This document shows, piece by piece, positions 1 through 5,950 of a stretch of 18,897 nucleotides of DNA. A model generated the notes under the pieces. That model searched no databases, had not been told where the DNA came from, and saw nothing but the letters and a program-made list of their open reading frames with translations. Numbering within the stretch: position 1 is the first letter of the stretch; every line of letters begins with the position of its first letter. This stretch comes from an uncultured Clostridia bacterium. Its GTDB lineage: Bacteria; Bacillota; Clostridia; TANB77; CAG-508. Where the stretch lies: the NCBI GenBank assembly GCA_934167135.1, contig CAKPKI010000025.1, positions 1 to 18,897 of the forward strand, written 5' to 3'. The position numbers and the translations under genes were made by a program.

Positions 1-147
1 ACACTCCCAGGATAATCCAGCTTGAAAAGATTCCAATATTAGCATTTCAAATAAATATTTATCATCAAAATTGGTCTTTCCCCATTCATTATCATGATAT
101 TCAACATATTTAGGATTTTTTAAATTACACCATTTACATCTTATCAT
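1..147 (-). CDS. tag: DNA-3-methyladenine glycosylase I, N-terminal 49 codons (cut by window edge)
   Basis: Base-excision repair enzyme that removes 3-methyladenine from alkylated DNA. Only the first 49 codons are present. They begin MIRCKWC and contain YHDNEWG at residues 17-23 and QAGLSWE near the edge, all strongly typical of the Tag family. Cys4 and His18 correspond to the two N-terminal zinc ligands of E. coli Tag (Cys4, His17). The ATG overlaps the TGA stop of the upstream ogt gene in an ATGA arrangement (144-147), so translation is probably coupled and the two alkylation-repair genes form one transcript. The active site and C-terminal zinc ligands lie outside the window, so completeness cannot be judged. 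Confidence 0.9.
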   Translation of the reverse strand, partial: MIRCKWCNLKNPKYVEYHDNEWGKTNFDDKYLFEMLILESFQAGLSWEC

Positions 148-683
148 AATGCAGTACCTCTTTTAGGTACAAAAAATTTACTCATATCATTTTTTTCTAG
201 TGTTAATAATGCTATTTTATTTTTTATTCCCCCTCCATATCCAGTTAAACTTCCATTTGCTCCAACAACTCTATGACATGGAATTATAATACAAATAGGA
301 TTCCAACCAACTGCACCTCCAACAGCTTGTGCTGACATTCTTTTTATCCCCTTCTTTTGAGCTATTATTTTTGATATGTCATTATATGTTAAAGTTTTTC
401 CGTATTCTATTGAATTCATTATATCTATTACTTCTCTTCTAAATTCTGTTAAATTTTTTATTTTATATTCTGGTATAAAATCTGGATTTTTTCCGCTAAA
501 ATAAATGTCTAACCATTTACTTGTTTTTTTAAATATTTCTAAATACTTTTCTTCACAATCTGTTGAATGTTTATATGTATCCCTGGAATTTTTAAACCAC
601 AAACCTGTTAGATATTCTCCATCACTATTCATTATCATGTTCGAAAACCCCTCTGGAGTTTTATATGTATATTTATAATTCAT
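144..683 (-). CDS. ogt: Methylated-DNA--protein-cysteine S-methyltransferase
   Basis: Suicidal repair protein that moves alkyl groups from O6-alkylguanine or O4-alkylthymine in DNA to its own cysteine. At 179 aa it has the usual length of single-domain Ogt/MGMT proteins. The acceptor motif PCHRV lies at residues 135-139 (Cys136), preceded by the DNA-binding helix segment RMSAQAVGGAVGWNP (115-129) and followed by GSLTGYGGG (144-152). An AAGGAG ribosome binding site lies about 10 nt before the ATG. Its stop overlaps the start of tag, giving a two-gene direct-reversal plus base-excision module for alkylation damage. No adaptive-response (Ada) regulator is visible. No convincing promoter was found in the 125-bp gap upstream, which holds only an inverted repeat. 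Confidence 0.95.
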   Translation of the reverse strand: MNYKYTYKTPEGFSNMIMNSDGEYLTGLWFKNSRDTYKHSTDCEEKYLEIFKKTSKWLDIYFSGKNPDFIPEYKIKNLTEFRREVIDIMNSIEYGKTLTYNDISKIIAQKKGIKRMSAQAVGGAVGWNPICIIIPCHRVVGANGSLTGYGGGIKNKIALLTLEKNDMSKFFVPKRGTAL

Positions 684-747
684 AAATCTTCTTCTCCTTC
701 TTTATTAATGTTGCAAAAATAACATACATTTAAAAGAGCTGATTTTC

Positions 748-775
748 TCTAAACCTCCAAATCTTTTGGTTTAGA
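748..775. repeat. Inverted repeat between the RsiV-like gene and ogt
   Basis: Eight-base perfect arms TCTAAACC (748-755) and GGTTTAGA (768-775) are separated by 12 nt, about 35 bp downstream of the stop of the 809-1660 gene. Position suggests a weak terminator or attenuator ahead of ogt. There is no uninterrupted T run directly after it on the minus strand, so the terminator role is uncertain. Confidence 0.35.
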
Positions 776-808
776 AAACTTTATCAACTCTTATATTTTT
801 TTGCTATA

Positions 809-1660
809 TTACATTATTACTACATCCATCTCATTAGTATTATTTTCGTTCCCATATGCATATATAATATATAATGCATTATCTTTTCCCATAAAGTATT
901 CTGTAACATTATTTATACTATAAACATCACTTGTATAGTCCCTTTTATATGTAGTGTACCCTAATTTTGCAAGTTCATCTGATTTTTCTTGTTGGTCTTT
1001 TATTTCTTCTTTTATTTTTTGGTTCGCTTCTTTTTTTGTAAGTCCTTTTGCATTAAGCATGTCATCTATTGTATATTCTTTTTGATTTATTAAATCATAG
1101 TTATATGTTTGAACTATATCTCTTTGTGGATTTGTTCCTTCTTTTAATGTTGACCTTACTACTAATGATAATATATTGTTTGATATATATGCACTATAGT
1201 TTACTGTATAAATTATATTATTATTTTGAGTATTTATTATACTTTTTGCTTTCTTTTCGAATGTATCTTTTATCTGTGTGTTAAATTCTTCTATTGTTTC
1301 ATTTTTTATATTTATATATGGTATATTTACTTTTAATTCGTAATCATTTGTTTTACTATCATTATTTTGGTATCCTATGTAAATTATTTCTTTATTGGAT
1401 TCTAGTTTAGAAATTTTGTAACTATTATTTTCTAAATAATTTACTTTATTTTCGAATATGCTTTCAAATTCTTCTTTATGTTTGTCTTTTTGACTTGCCG
1501 TAAGTTGAGGCATTTTTGCAGCTTGTGAAGCACTGTTTCCTTTTACTATTTGTACTACTATTGCTAGTATAACTGCTATTACACATACTGATATTATACC
1601 TATATAAAACATTTTTAATTTCTTGTTTTTCTTATTTTCATCTTCTACTACTAAATTCAT
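809..1660 (-). CDS. Membrane-anchored extracytoplasmic protein, DUF4163/DUF3298 (RsiV/PdaC-like)
   Basis: A 283-aa protein with a charged cytoplasmic N-terminus (residues 1-16), one hydrophobic membrane segment (about 17-39) and a long extracytoplasmic domain. That domain resembles the DUF4163-DUF3298 arrangement found in RsiV-type anti-sigma factors and the PdaC/YdjM group. A strand-rich half with VNIPYINIKNETIEEFN is followed by NYDLINQKEYTIDDML, and a C-terminal part ends in acidic, Asn-rich sequence. The domain call rests on pattern and architecture only. No sigma-factor gene is adjacent, so an anti-sigma role cannot be claimed; a cell-envelope or sporulation-associated surface protein is equally possible. 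A GGAGG ribosome binding site lies 8 nt before the ATG. A good promoter (1682-1710) sits between it and spoIIID, so it can be expressed independently of spoIIID. Confidence 0.6.
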   Translation of the reverse strand: MNLVVEDENKKNKKLKMFYIGIISVCVIAVILAIVVQIVKGNSASQAAKMPQLTASQKDKHKEEFESIFENKVNYLENNSYKISKLESNKEIIYIGYQNNDSKTNDYELKVNIPYINIKNETIEEFNTQIKDTFEKKAKSIINTQNNNIIYTVNYSAYISNNILSLVVRSTLKEGTNPQRDIVQTYNYDLINQKEYTIDDMLNAKGLTKKEANQKIKEEIKDQQEKSDELAKLGYTTYKRDYTSDVYSINNVTEYFMGKDNALYIIYAYGNENNTNEMDVVIM

Positions 1661-1681
1661 ATTTTTTTCCTCCGTATTTAT

Positions 1682-1710
1682 ATTTTAATATCTTTTGTTA
1701 AAAATTGCAA
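1682..1710 (-). promoter_or_regulatory. SigA-type promoter for the RsiV-like gene
   Basis: On the minus strand TTGCAA (1705-1710) is followed by a 17-bp spacer and TAAAAT (1682-1687). It begins 3 bp after the spoIIID stop codon and lies about 21 bp upstream of the 809-1660 start. Spacing is ideal and both hexamers are close to the vegetative consensus. A sporulation sigma factor cannot be excluded. Confidence 0.6.
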
Positions 1711-1712
1711 TA

Positions 1713-1997
1713 CTATTTTTTCATATATTTCATTTTTGTTGCCATTCCACCTCGTATGTGCCTTTCTGCTTTATTTTCATTTAAAATTTCTCTAACTTCT
1801 TTTGCTAAGATTGGATTTATTTTTTCCAGTCTTTCTGTTACATCTTTGTGTACTGTACTCTTACTTATTCCAAATTTTCTAGCTGCACCTCTTACTGTAT
1901 CTTTTGAATCTATAATATAATGTGCCAAATTGATTGAGCGTTCTTCTATTTCTTTTTTCTCTATCATTGACATATTGTGTAAAATTACTTTTTTCAT
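1713..1997 (-). CDS. spoIIID: Sporulation transcriptional regulator SpoIIID
   Basis: Small DNA-binding protein that reprogrammes mother-cell transcription between the SigE and SigK stages of sporulation. The 94-aa product matches the family in length and in its hallmark blocks: the helix-turn-helix segment TVRGAARKFGISKSTVHKDV (residues 34-53), TERLEKINP, and the basic C-terminal HIRGGMATKMKYMKK. The start at 1997 is preferred because GGGGG lies 7 nt upstream; internal Met codons at residues 9 and 11 lack a ribosome binding site. Compared with B. subtilis SpoIIID, it has about ten extra N-terminal residues and lacks the acidic C-terminal tail. The leader holds a dyad that could sequester the ribosome binding site (2003-2048). 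Its presence shows the organism belongs to an endospore-forming lineage. Confidence 0.95.
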   Translation of the reverse strand: MKKVILHNMSMIEKKEIEERSINLAHYIIDSKDTVRGAARKFGISKSTVHKDVTERLEKINPILAKEVREILNENKAERHIRGGMATKMKYMKK

Positions 1998-2002
1998 TAT
2001 GA

Positions 2003-2048
2003 AACCCCCATATGAATACTTTTGTTTAATTGTATTCGTATGGAGGTT
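2003..2048 (-). promoter_or_regulatory. Dyad in the spoIIID leader overlapping its ribosome binding site
   Basis: On the minus strand the 17-nt arm AACCTCCATACGAATAC can pair with GTATTCATATGGGGGTT across a 12-nt loop. The only defects are one U:G wobble and one C:A mismatch. The 3' arm contains the GGGGG Shine-Dalgarno sequence of spoIIID and the 5' arm supplies the complementary CCTCC-type sequence, so the RNA hairpin would occlude translation initiation. Alternatively it is a DNA operator: the dyad is nearly symmetric, and the sequence TTAAACAAAA across the arm/loop boundary resembles the SpoIIID consensus WWRRACARNY at 9 of 10 positions. An AATACAAT element in the 5' arm resembles a SigE -10 box. 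If that is the promoter, the transcript would begin inside the dyad and no hairpin would form. Confidence 0.5.
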
Positions 2049-2069
2049 GTATTAGAACATTTTACCTTT

Positions 2070-2455
2070 TTATAAGTCTAAACTATTTTTTTTATAAAAA
2101 TTCTTCTATTCCCATTATTACTGTTCCTTCATCATTTCTCCATAATTTAATATTATCTCTAACAACTATTATTTTTTTAAATGAATCTTGAATATAATTA
2201 AATGGTCTTTGTGCTTGTTGCATTTTTTCTTTATTTGGTATCGCAAATACTGACTGAACATAATATCTTTTATTTCCCTGATTACATACAAAATCCACTT
2301 CTATTTGCTTTCTTATTTTTTTCTATCTTTGTTTTTTTTCATTTATTTCTACAATCCCAACATCAACATTATAACCTGATTAATAATTCATATGCTTCAA
2401 AAAACTCTGAATATGATAAAGGAAATACTCGTATTTCGTCTCCTTTACCTCTAAT
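2070..2455 (-). pseudogene. Decayed C-terminal remnant of an AAA ATPase with DUF4143 domain
   Basis: Three minus-strand reading-frame pieces join into the C-terminal part of the common ATP-binding protein family that carries DUF4143. The first (2455-2375) reads IRGKGDEIRVFPLSYSEF followed by EAYELLIR. After a frame change at about 2375 comes GYNVDVGIVEINEKKQR, an in-frame TAG at 2323-2325, then KQIEVDFVCNQGNKRYYVQS and onward to WRNDEGTVIMGIEEFL. A premature TAA at 2092-2094 is followed in another frame by the family-type ending NSLDL and TAA at 2070-2072. The N-terminal ATPase half with Walker A is absent. This is therefore a truncated gene with at least two frame changes and two in-frame stops, not a 68-aa gene at 2092-2298. 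In intact form these proteins are cytoplasmic ATPases of poorly defined, often mobile or accessory, function. Confidence 0.85.
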
Positions 2456-2488
2456 TTATTTAAATATAACTCTCTTGTAATATTTTTA

Positions 2489-2520
2489 TCCCCCTTAATA
2501 TGGATACCTTTGTATTCCTA
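2489..2520 (-). repeat. Second copy of the spoIIID-leader-like motif
   Basis: The minus strand reads GAATACAA (2510-2517), then a GTATCCATAT block, then GGGGG (2490-2494). The spoIIID leader has the same order: GAATACAA (2030-2037), GTATTCATAT, GGGGG. The spacer between the first two blocks differs (2 versus 10 nt). This copy can form only a 6-bp hairpin with a bulge. It lies just upstream of the pseudogene remnant and could be a relic promoter/leader, or coincidence in AT-rich DNA. Confidence 0.3.
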
Positions 2521-2521
2521 T

Positions 2522-2555
2522 AAAAAAACTACTCTCTTTTTTAGAGAATAGTTTT
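2522..2555 (-). terminator. Intrinsic terminator of the lemA operon
   Basis: A 13-bp stem pairs 2543-2555 with 2525-2537, fully paired in the minus-strand RNA with one G:U, around a 5-nt loop. It is followed by a run of T residues on the minus strand (2522-2528). It begins 6 bp after the stop of the small membrane protein gene. Confidence 0.85.
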
Positions 2556-2561
2556 ATTTAT

Positions 2562-2870
2562 TTATCTAATATATTTTAACATTGCAAAACAATCAATAAT
2601 AATAAAAATTCCTATAATTACGGAAAGCAAATTCAATTGTACTATATACATAATTCCTAAAACAATTCCTATTATTGGTCCAGCAATTTTTTTCTTTTTT
2701 GTAAATGAATAGAATAAATATAATAATATAATTAATCCTAAAGCCATAACACTAGAAATACCATTTTCCTGTGATATTCCAATAAAAAAACCTATTATAT
2801 AAAGTATTCCTATTATTATACAAAAGTTTTTCGTCGCTTTTACTTTCTTTTCCCATTCTTCCTCTGTCAT
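2562..2870 (-). CDS. Small integral membrane protein of unknown function
   Basis: A 102-aa protein I do not recognise. A short charged N-terminus (MTEEEWEKKVKATKN) is followed by three or four hydrophobic segments at roughly residues 16-33, 39-56, 61-77 and 79-98, with a KKKK cluster at about 58-61 between segments. Few residues lie outside the membrane, so it is probably a structural or partner subunit rather than an enzyme. AAAGGAG with 8-nt spacing precedes the ATG. It is the last gene of the lemA-TPM operon: 47 bp separate it from the TPM gene, and a strong terminator follows. It may therefore act with those two membrane proteins, but this is inference from position only. Confidence 0.7.
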   Translation of the reverse strand: MTEEEWEKKVKATKNFCIIIGILYIIGFFIGISQENGISSVMALGLIILLYLFYSFTKKKKIAGPIIGIVLGIMYIVQLNLLSVIIGIFIIIDCFAMLKYIR

Positions 2871-2917
2871 TTATTTTCTCCTTTCATTAGTTTTATACAA
2901 ATATTTTATTGATACCA

Positions 2918-3805
2918 TTAAAAACTTCTTGAGCTTCCTCCTCCTCCAGAAGAACCTCCTCCTCCAGAAAAACCTCCCCCTCCAAAGAATCCTCCTCCAA
3001 AGGAGTCGTTATCCCAGTGATTTCCACCATGCCTAGAATTATTATCCAAAAACCAATATGGAATTAGCCCAACTGGAAAAAACATAATTCCAAATATCAT
3101 AATTTCAGATTTTGTAATGCATTTAATTAATATGTATATACTCATAAATATAATGCTAAATAGGATTTTATTTTTCCTTCCTTTTATAAAAATTATTAAT
3201 TGACTTAGTATCATCGATATAACAATTATGCTCCATTCCAAAATTGTTGGCTCTAAAGAATTTGAAATTATTTTTTCAGGTAATTCTTGATTATTTACTG
3301 TAATTCCATATTCATTACTTAACTCTTCTAATACAGCATTAAACCCATTTTTTATTCCTTGATTATAATCATTGTTTTTCAAATACGGAATTATATATTC
3401 ATCTTGTATTCTTCCTGTTTTTCCGTCCGTGAGTATTCCCTCTAATCCATATCCAACTTCTACTCTAAACAATCTCTCACTAGTAGAACATAACAATAAC
3501 ACACCATTATTTTTTTCTGAATCACCTATTCCAAATTCTCTAAACAGTTGTGTAGAATATTCTTCTATACTTTGTCCATCTAAACTTGTTACAGTAACTA
3601 CTACTATTTGAGCACCTGTTTTTTGTTGTAATTCAATATTAGTTTGTACTATATATTCTTCTGTTTCTTCTGTTAAAACTTCTGCATAGTCATTAACATA
3701 AAAATCTCTAGTTGGAGATACCACTGCAAATAGTTTTACTGATATTAATATACAAAACACCAATGTTAACAAAATAATACTTTTTATTTTTTTAGAATTG
3801 AACAT
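2918..3805 (-). CDS. TPM-domain membrane protein (YgcG family)
   Basis: A 295-aa membrane protein with an N-terminal signal/anchor (residues 6-28), an extracytoplasmic TPM domain (about 33-160; YVNDYAEVLTEETE, TGAQIVVVTV, NNGVLLL, RVEVGYGLEG, YIIPYL), hydrophobic segments at about 190-208, 214-231 and 233-253, and a Gly/Ser-rich tail (269-292). The family is often encoded beside LemA and is linked to membrane or photosystem quality control in other organisms, but its bacterial role is poorly defined. The start at 3805 is chosen because GAGGAGGT lies 5 nt upstream. An in-frame upstream ATG at 3862 lies within lemA and would put a basic, non-signal stretch ahead of the signal segment. The gene overlaps the end of lemA by 14 nt, consistent with coupled translation. 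Confidence 0.88.
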   Translation of the reverse strand: MFNSKKIKSIILLTLVFCILISVKLFAVVSPTRDFYVNDYAEVLTEETEEYIVQTNIELQQKTGAQIVVVTVTSLDGQSIEEYSTQLFREFGIGDSEKNNGVLLLCSTSERLFRVEVGYGLEGILTDGKTGRIQDEYIIPYLKNNDYNQGIKNGFNAVLEELSNEYGITVNNQELPEKIISNSLEPTILEWSIIVISMILSQLIIFIKGRKNKILFSIIFMSIYILIKCITKSEIMIFGIMFFPVGLIPYWFLDNNSRHGGNHWDNDSFGGGFFGGGGFSGGGGSSGGGGSSRSF

Positions 3806-4355
3806 TTGGAACCTCCTCACTACTTTCCGTTGCTTGAAAATATTCTTTTGCTTCATATCCAAACATATTTGCTATTATTCCTGTAGGGAATTTTTTTATT
3901 TTCAAATTATATTCTTTTACTGCTTCATTGTAATCTCTTCTTGCTGTTGCTATACGATTTTCTGTTCCTGCCAATTCATCAGCTAATTGAGTAAAATTCT
4001 GCGAAGATTTTAAATCAGGATAATTCTCAACTATTACCATAAGATTATTTAATGCTGATGTTAACTCATTATTAGCTTCTGCTTTTTCAGATATACTAGT
4101 TGCTTCTATCATTTTTGTTCTAGCATCAGTAATTGCTTTTACAATTTCTTGTTCTTGTTCAGTGTATCCTTTTACCGTATTTACTAAATTTGGTATCAAA
4201 TCTGCTCTTCGTTGTAAATATGTATTTATTGTTGCAAATTTATTTTCAACATCTTCTGATTTAGATATTATGCTATTGTAATTTGCTATTAATATTAAAG
4301 CCAATATCACAATAACACCTATTAATATCATAATCCATGTGCTCGACTTTTTCAT
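3792..4355 (-). CDS. lemA: LemA family protein
   Basis: A 187-aa membrane-anchored coiled protein. The N-terminal transmembrane helix (residues 7-24) is followed by the LemA signature: YNSIISKSEDVENKFATI, YLQRRADLIPNLVNTVKGY (47-65), and a C-terminal block with YPDLKSSQNF (112-121), ENRIATARRDYNEAVKEYN and FPTGIIANMFGYEAKEYF (156-173). Function in bacteria is unclear, but pairing with a TPM-domain protein is a recurrent arrangement. The start at 4355 is preferred over the in-frame ATG at 4382 because GGGGGTG lies just upstream of it. It is the first gene of a three-gene operon driven by the promoter at 4385-4413. Confidence 0.92.
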   Translation of the reverse strand: MKKSSTWIMILIGVIVILALILIANYNSIISKSEDVENKFATINTYLQRRADLIPNLVNTVKGYTEQEQEIVKAITDARTKMIEATSISEKAEANNELTSALNNLMVIVENYPDLKSSQNFTQLADELAGTENRIATARRDYNEAVKEYNLKIKKFPTGIIANMFGYEAKEYFQATESSEEVPNVQF

Positions 4356-4384
4356 TTTTTCACCCCCATTCATTTTACACATTT

Positions 4385-4413
4385 ATCATAATATATAAAA
4401 AAAATTTTTTCAA
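4385..4413 (-). promoter_or_regulatory. SigA-type promoter of the lemA operon
   Basis: TTGAAA (4408-4413) and TATGAT (4385-4390) on the minus strand have an exact 17-bp spacer that contains an A/T tract. The predicted RNA start lies between the -10 box and the GGGGGTG ribosome binding site of lemA. This leaves only a short leader and puts the upstream in-frame ATG at 4382 too close to the -10 box to be used. Confidence 0.75.
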
Positions 4414-4462
4414 TACTTTTGGTCTATTTTATTTAGATATATCTTAATAAGTTTTAGTGGTA

Positions 4463-4491
4463 TTAAGTTGTCTATATTTTATCTTTATAAT
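4463..4491 (+). promoter_or_regulatory. Promoter of the XRE regulator gene
   Basis: A perfect -10 box TATAAT (4486-4491) lies 17 bp after a weak -35 box TTAAGT (4463-4468), about 55 bp before the ATG of the plus-strand gene. The divergent lemA promoter is about 50 bp away, so a regulator bound here could affect both. Confidence 0.55.
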
Positions 4492-4545
4492 TTATATATA
4501 AATAAATTTTATATTATTAAGGTAATATAAAAGGAGGAGGAACTT

Positions 4546-4809
4546 ATGACTTCTATGGAATTAGTTGGACTTAATACAAAATGGTATAGATATCAAAATA
4601 ATTTAACTCAAGAACAATATGCAAATAAAACAAAGTTTAAAATGGCTTATATTAGTGTTATTGAAACTGGTAATGCTAATTTAACTTGTAAAAATATAGA
4701 TTTTATAGCACAATCGTTTAATATTAAACCAGATCTATTATTTAATGAAAACACAGCCAAACTTGCTCAAAAGCTACCTGTTAGAGTTGATATGTATAAG
4801 AGGAAATAA
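4546..4809 (+). CDS. XRE-family helix-turn-helix regulator
   Basis: An 87-aa DNA-binding protein and the only confident plus-strand gene. Residues about 8-62 form a Cro/C1-type helix-turn-helix: WYRYQNNLTQEQYANKT, then FKMAYISVIETGNANLT in the recognition region, then IDFIAQSFNIKPDLLF. The basic tail is short and no effector domain is present. A very strong AAGGAGGAGG ribosome binding site lies 5 nt before the ATG. The gene is divergent from lemA and convergent with the WG/LRR gene behind the Wadjet cluster, so it could regulate itself, the lemA operon or the Wadjet region; nothing in the sequence decides. The terminator stem starts inside its last codons (4798-4829). Confidence 0.85.
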   Translation: MTSMELVGLNTKWYRYQNNLTQEQYANKTKFKMAYISVIETGNANLTCKNIDFIAQSFNIKPDLLFNENTAKLAQKLPVRVDMYKRK

Positions 4810-4829
4810 CTATAAAGTTATTTCCTCTT
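4798..4829. terminator. Bidirectional hairpin terminator between convergent genes
   Basis: A perfect 13-bp inverted repeat, AAGAGGAAATAAC (4798-4810) and GTTATTTCCTCTT (4817-4829), surrounds the 6-nt loop TATAAA. The left arm includes the last three codons and stop of the XRE gene. It lies 30 bp past the stop of the convergent minus-strand gene. T runs are short on both sides, so efficiency is uncertain although the stem is strong. Confidence 0.7.
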
Positions 4830-4859
4830 AATATAAATATTTATTCTACTATATAATTA

Positions 4860-5912
4860 CTATATTTCAAAATCCTCTACCCAAATTTTATCATCAATGA
4901 TAAGATTTCCTTCTTTATCTATATATCCATATTCATTATCTGTATTTATATAGGCTAATCCATTACAAAACCATCTTGCTATTTTATATTTAAAATCTAT
5001 ACATATATTCCCACTTTTATCTATATAACCATATTTTTCATCTTTTTTTACACATGCTAACTCTTCTGAAAAATCTTCTGCACTATCATATTGAAAATCA
5101 ATTACTACATTTCCACTTTTATTTATATAACCATATTTTTCATCTTTTTTTACACATGCTAACTCTTCTGAAAAATCTTCTGCACTATCAAACTCAAGTG
5201 GTATCACTACATTACCCTTATTATCTATGTATCCATATTTTTCGTTACTTTTATATCTTTTAGATACAACTGCTAATCCCTCTGAAAAATAACTTTTATT
5301 ACTATAATCTTTTAAATCTATAACCAATTTTCCTTTTTTATCTATAAAACCTCTATCTGTCAATCCCAAACCTTCATTACTGTCAAAGTTATAATATTGA
5401 TAATCTGTTTCATATATATGTACATTATTTCCGAACTTAATATTCTTTACTTTGTTACATCCCTTAAAAGCATTACAGGCAATTTCAATATCTTTGTCTG
5501 GTATTATTATATTATCTAAATTTTCACAATTATTAAAAGCACTATATCCAATCTCTACAACTGTACTAGGAATTTTAACATCTTTTAGATTTTTATATCC
5601 TTGACAACTTTTTACTTTTTCAACTCCATTATTTACAATAAGTTTTTTCAATCCATCTGGAACCTCAACATATATCGTTCCTTTGCCATATATTCTAGCA
5701 GTTTTATAAATATTATAAAAATAAAAAGAATTATTTCCACATTTTCCTATATCTATTGGAATTACACCTACCAAAAATCCAATAATGATAACAGTCAAAT
5801 TTATTCCAAGGCTTTTTAAATAGCCTACTTTTTTAAATTCTAGTTTTATGCCTAAAATACTCCAAATTATTACAAATATTACCACATAAATACATAATAA
5901 ATATCCATTCAT
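4860..5912 (-). CDS. Membrane-anchored LRR_5 (BspA-like) and WG-type repeat protein
   Basis: A 350-aa protein with two N-terminal membrane helices (about 3-21 and 37-53), a BspA/LRR_5-like segment (about 75-165; KIPSTVVEIGYSAFNNCENL, IIIPDKDIEIACNAFKGC) and four or five WG-type repeats (about 180-345). The WG units read KYGYIDNKGNVVIPLEF followed by DSAEDFSEELACV, with Tyr where WG repeats often carry Trp. Both repeat types usually mediate protein binding or surface display; no catalytic site is visible. GAAAGGA precedes the ATG. It starts 38 bp after jetD on the same strand with no terminator between, so it is probably on the Wadjet transcript, but it is not a known Wadjet subunit. Two internal units are almost identical at DNA level (5011-5190). 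Confidence 0.75.
   Translation of the reverse strand: MNGYLLCIYVVIFVIIWSILGIKLEFKKVGYLKSLGINLTVIIIGFLVGVIPIDIGKCGNNSFYFYNIYKTARIYGKGTIYVEVPDGLKKLIVNNGVEKVKSCQGYKNLKDVKIPSTVVEIGYSAFNNCENLDNIIIPDKDIEIACNAFKGCNKVKNIKFGNNVHIYETDYQYYNFDSNEGLGLTDRGFIDKKGKLVIDLKDYSNKSYFSEGLAVVSKRYKSNEKYGYIDNKGNVVIPLEFDSAEDFSEELACVKKDEKYGYINKSGNVVIDFQYDSAEDFSEELACVKKDEKYGYIDKSGNICIDFKYKIARWFCNGLAYINTDNEYGYIDKEGNLIIDDKIWVEDFEI
5011..5190 (-). repeat. Tandem near-identical 102-bp repeat units inside the WG-repeat gene
   Basis: Positions 5011-5088 and 5113-5190 are the same 78 bases with a single C/T difference, at an offset of exactly 102 bp (34 codons). The unit encodes the sequence from FDSAEDFSEELACVKKDEK to the following GYI[D/N]KSGN. 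Neighbouring units in the same gene are far more diverged, so this pair reflects recent duplication or gene conversion. Confidence 0.9.
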
Positions 5913-5950
5913 TTTTGTTTTCCTTTCAATATCTTTTATTTTTGCATATC

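Noticed and set aside
2092..2298. A 68-aa hypothetical gene
   Set aside because: It is a segment of a decayed DUF4143 ATPase; homologous sequence continues upstream through an in-frame stop and downstream in another frame.
2202..2480. Plus-strand open frame of 92 codons
   Set aside because: No ribosome binding site, composition of an antisense shadow, and it overlaps the minus-strand pseudogene remnant.
3806..3862. Upstream ATG extending the TPM protein by 19 residues
   Set aside because: It is inside lemA, lacks a ribosome binding site and would place a basic stretch before the signal segment; the ATG at 3805 has GAGGAGGT.
4860..5190. CRISPR-like direct repeats
   Set aside because: The repeats are two in-frame 34-codon units of a protein repeat with no unique spacers of constant length.
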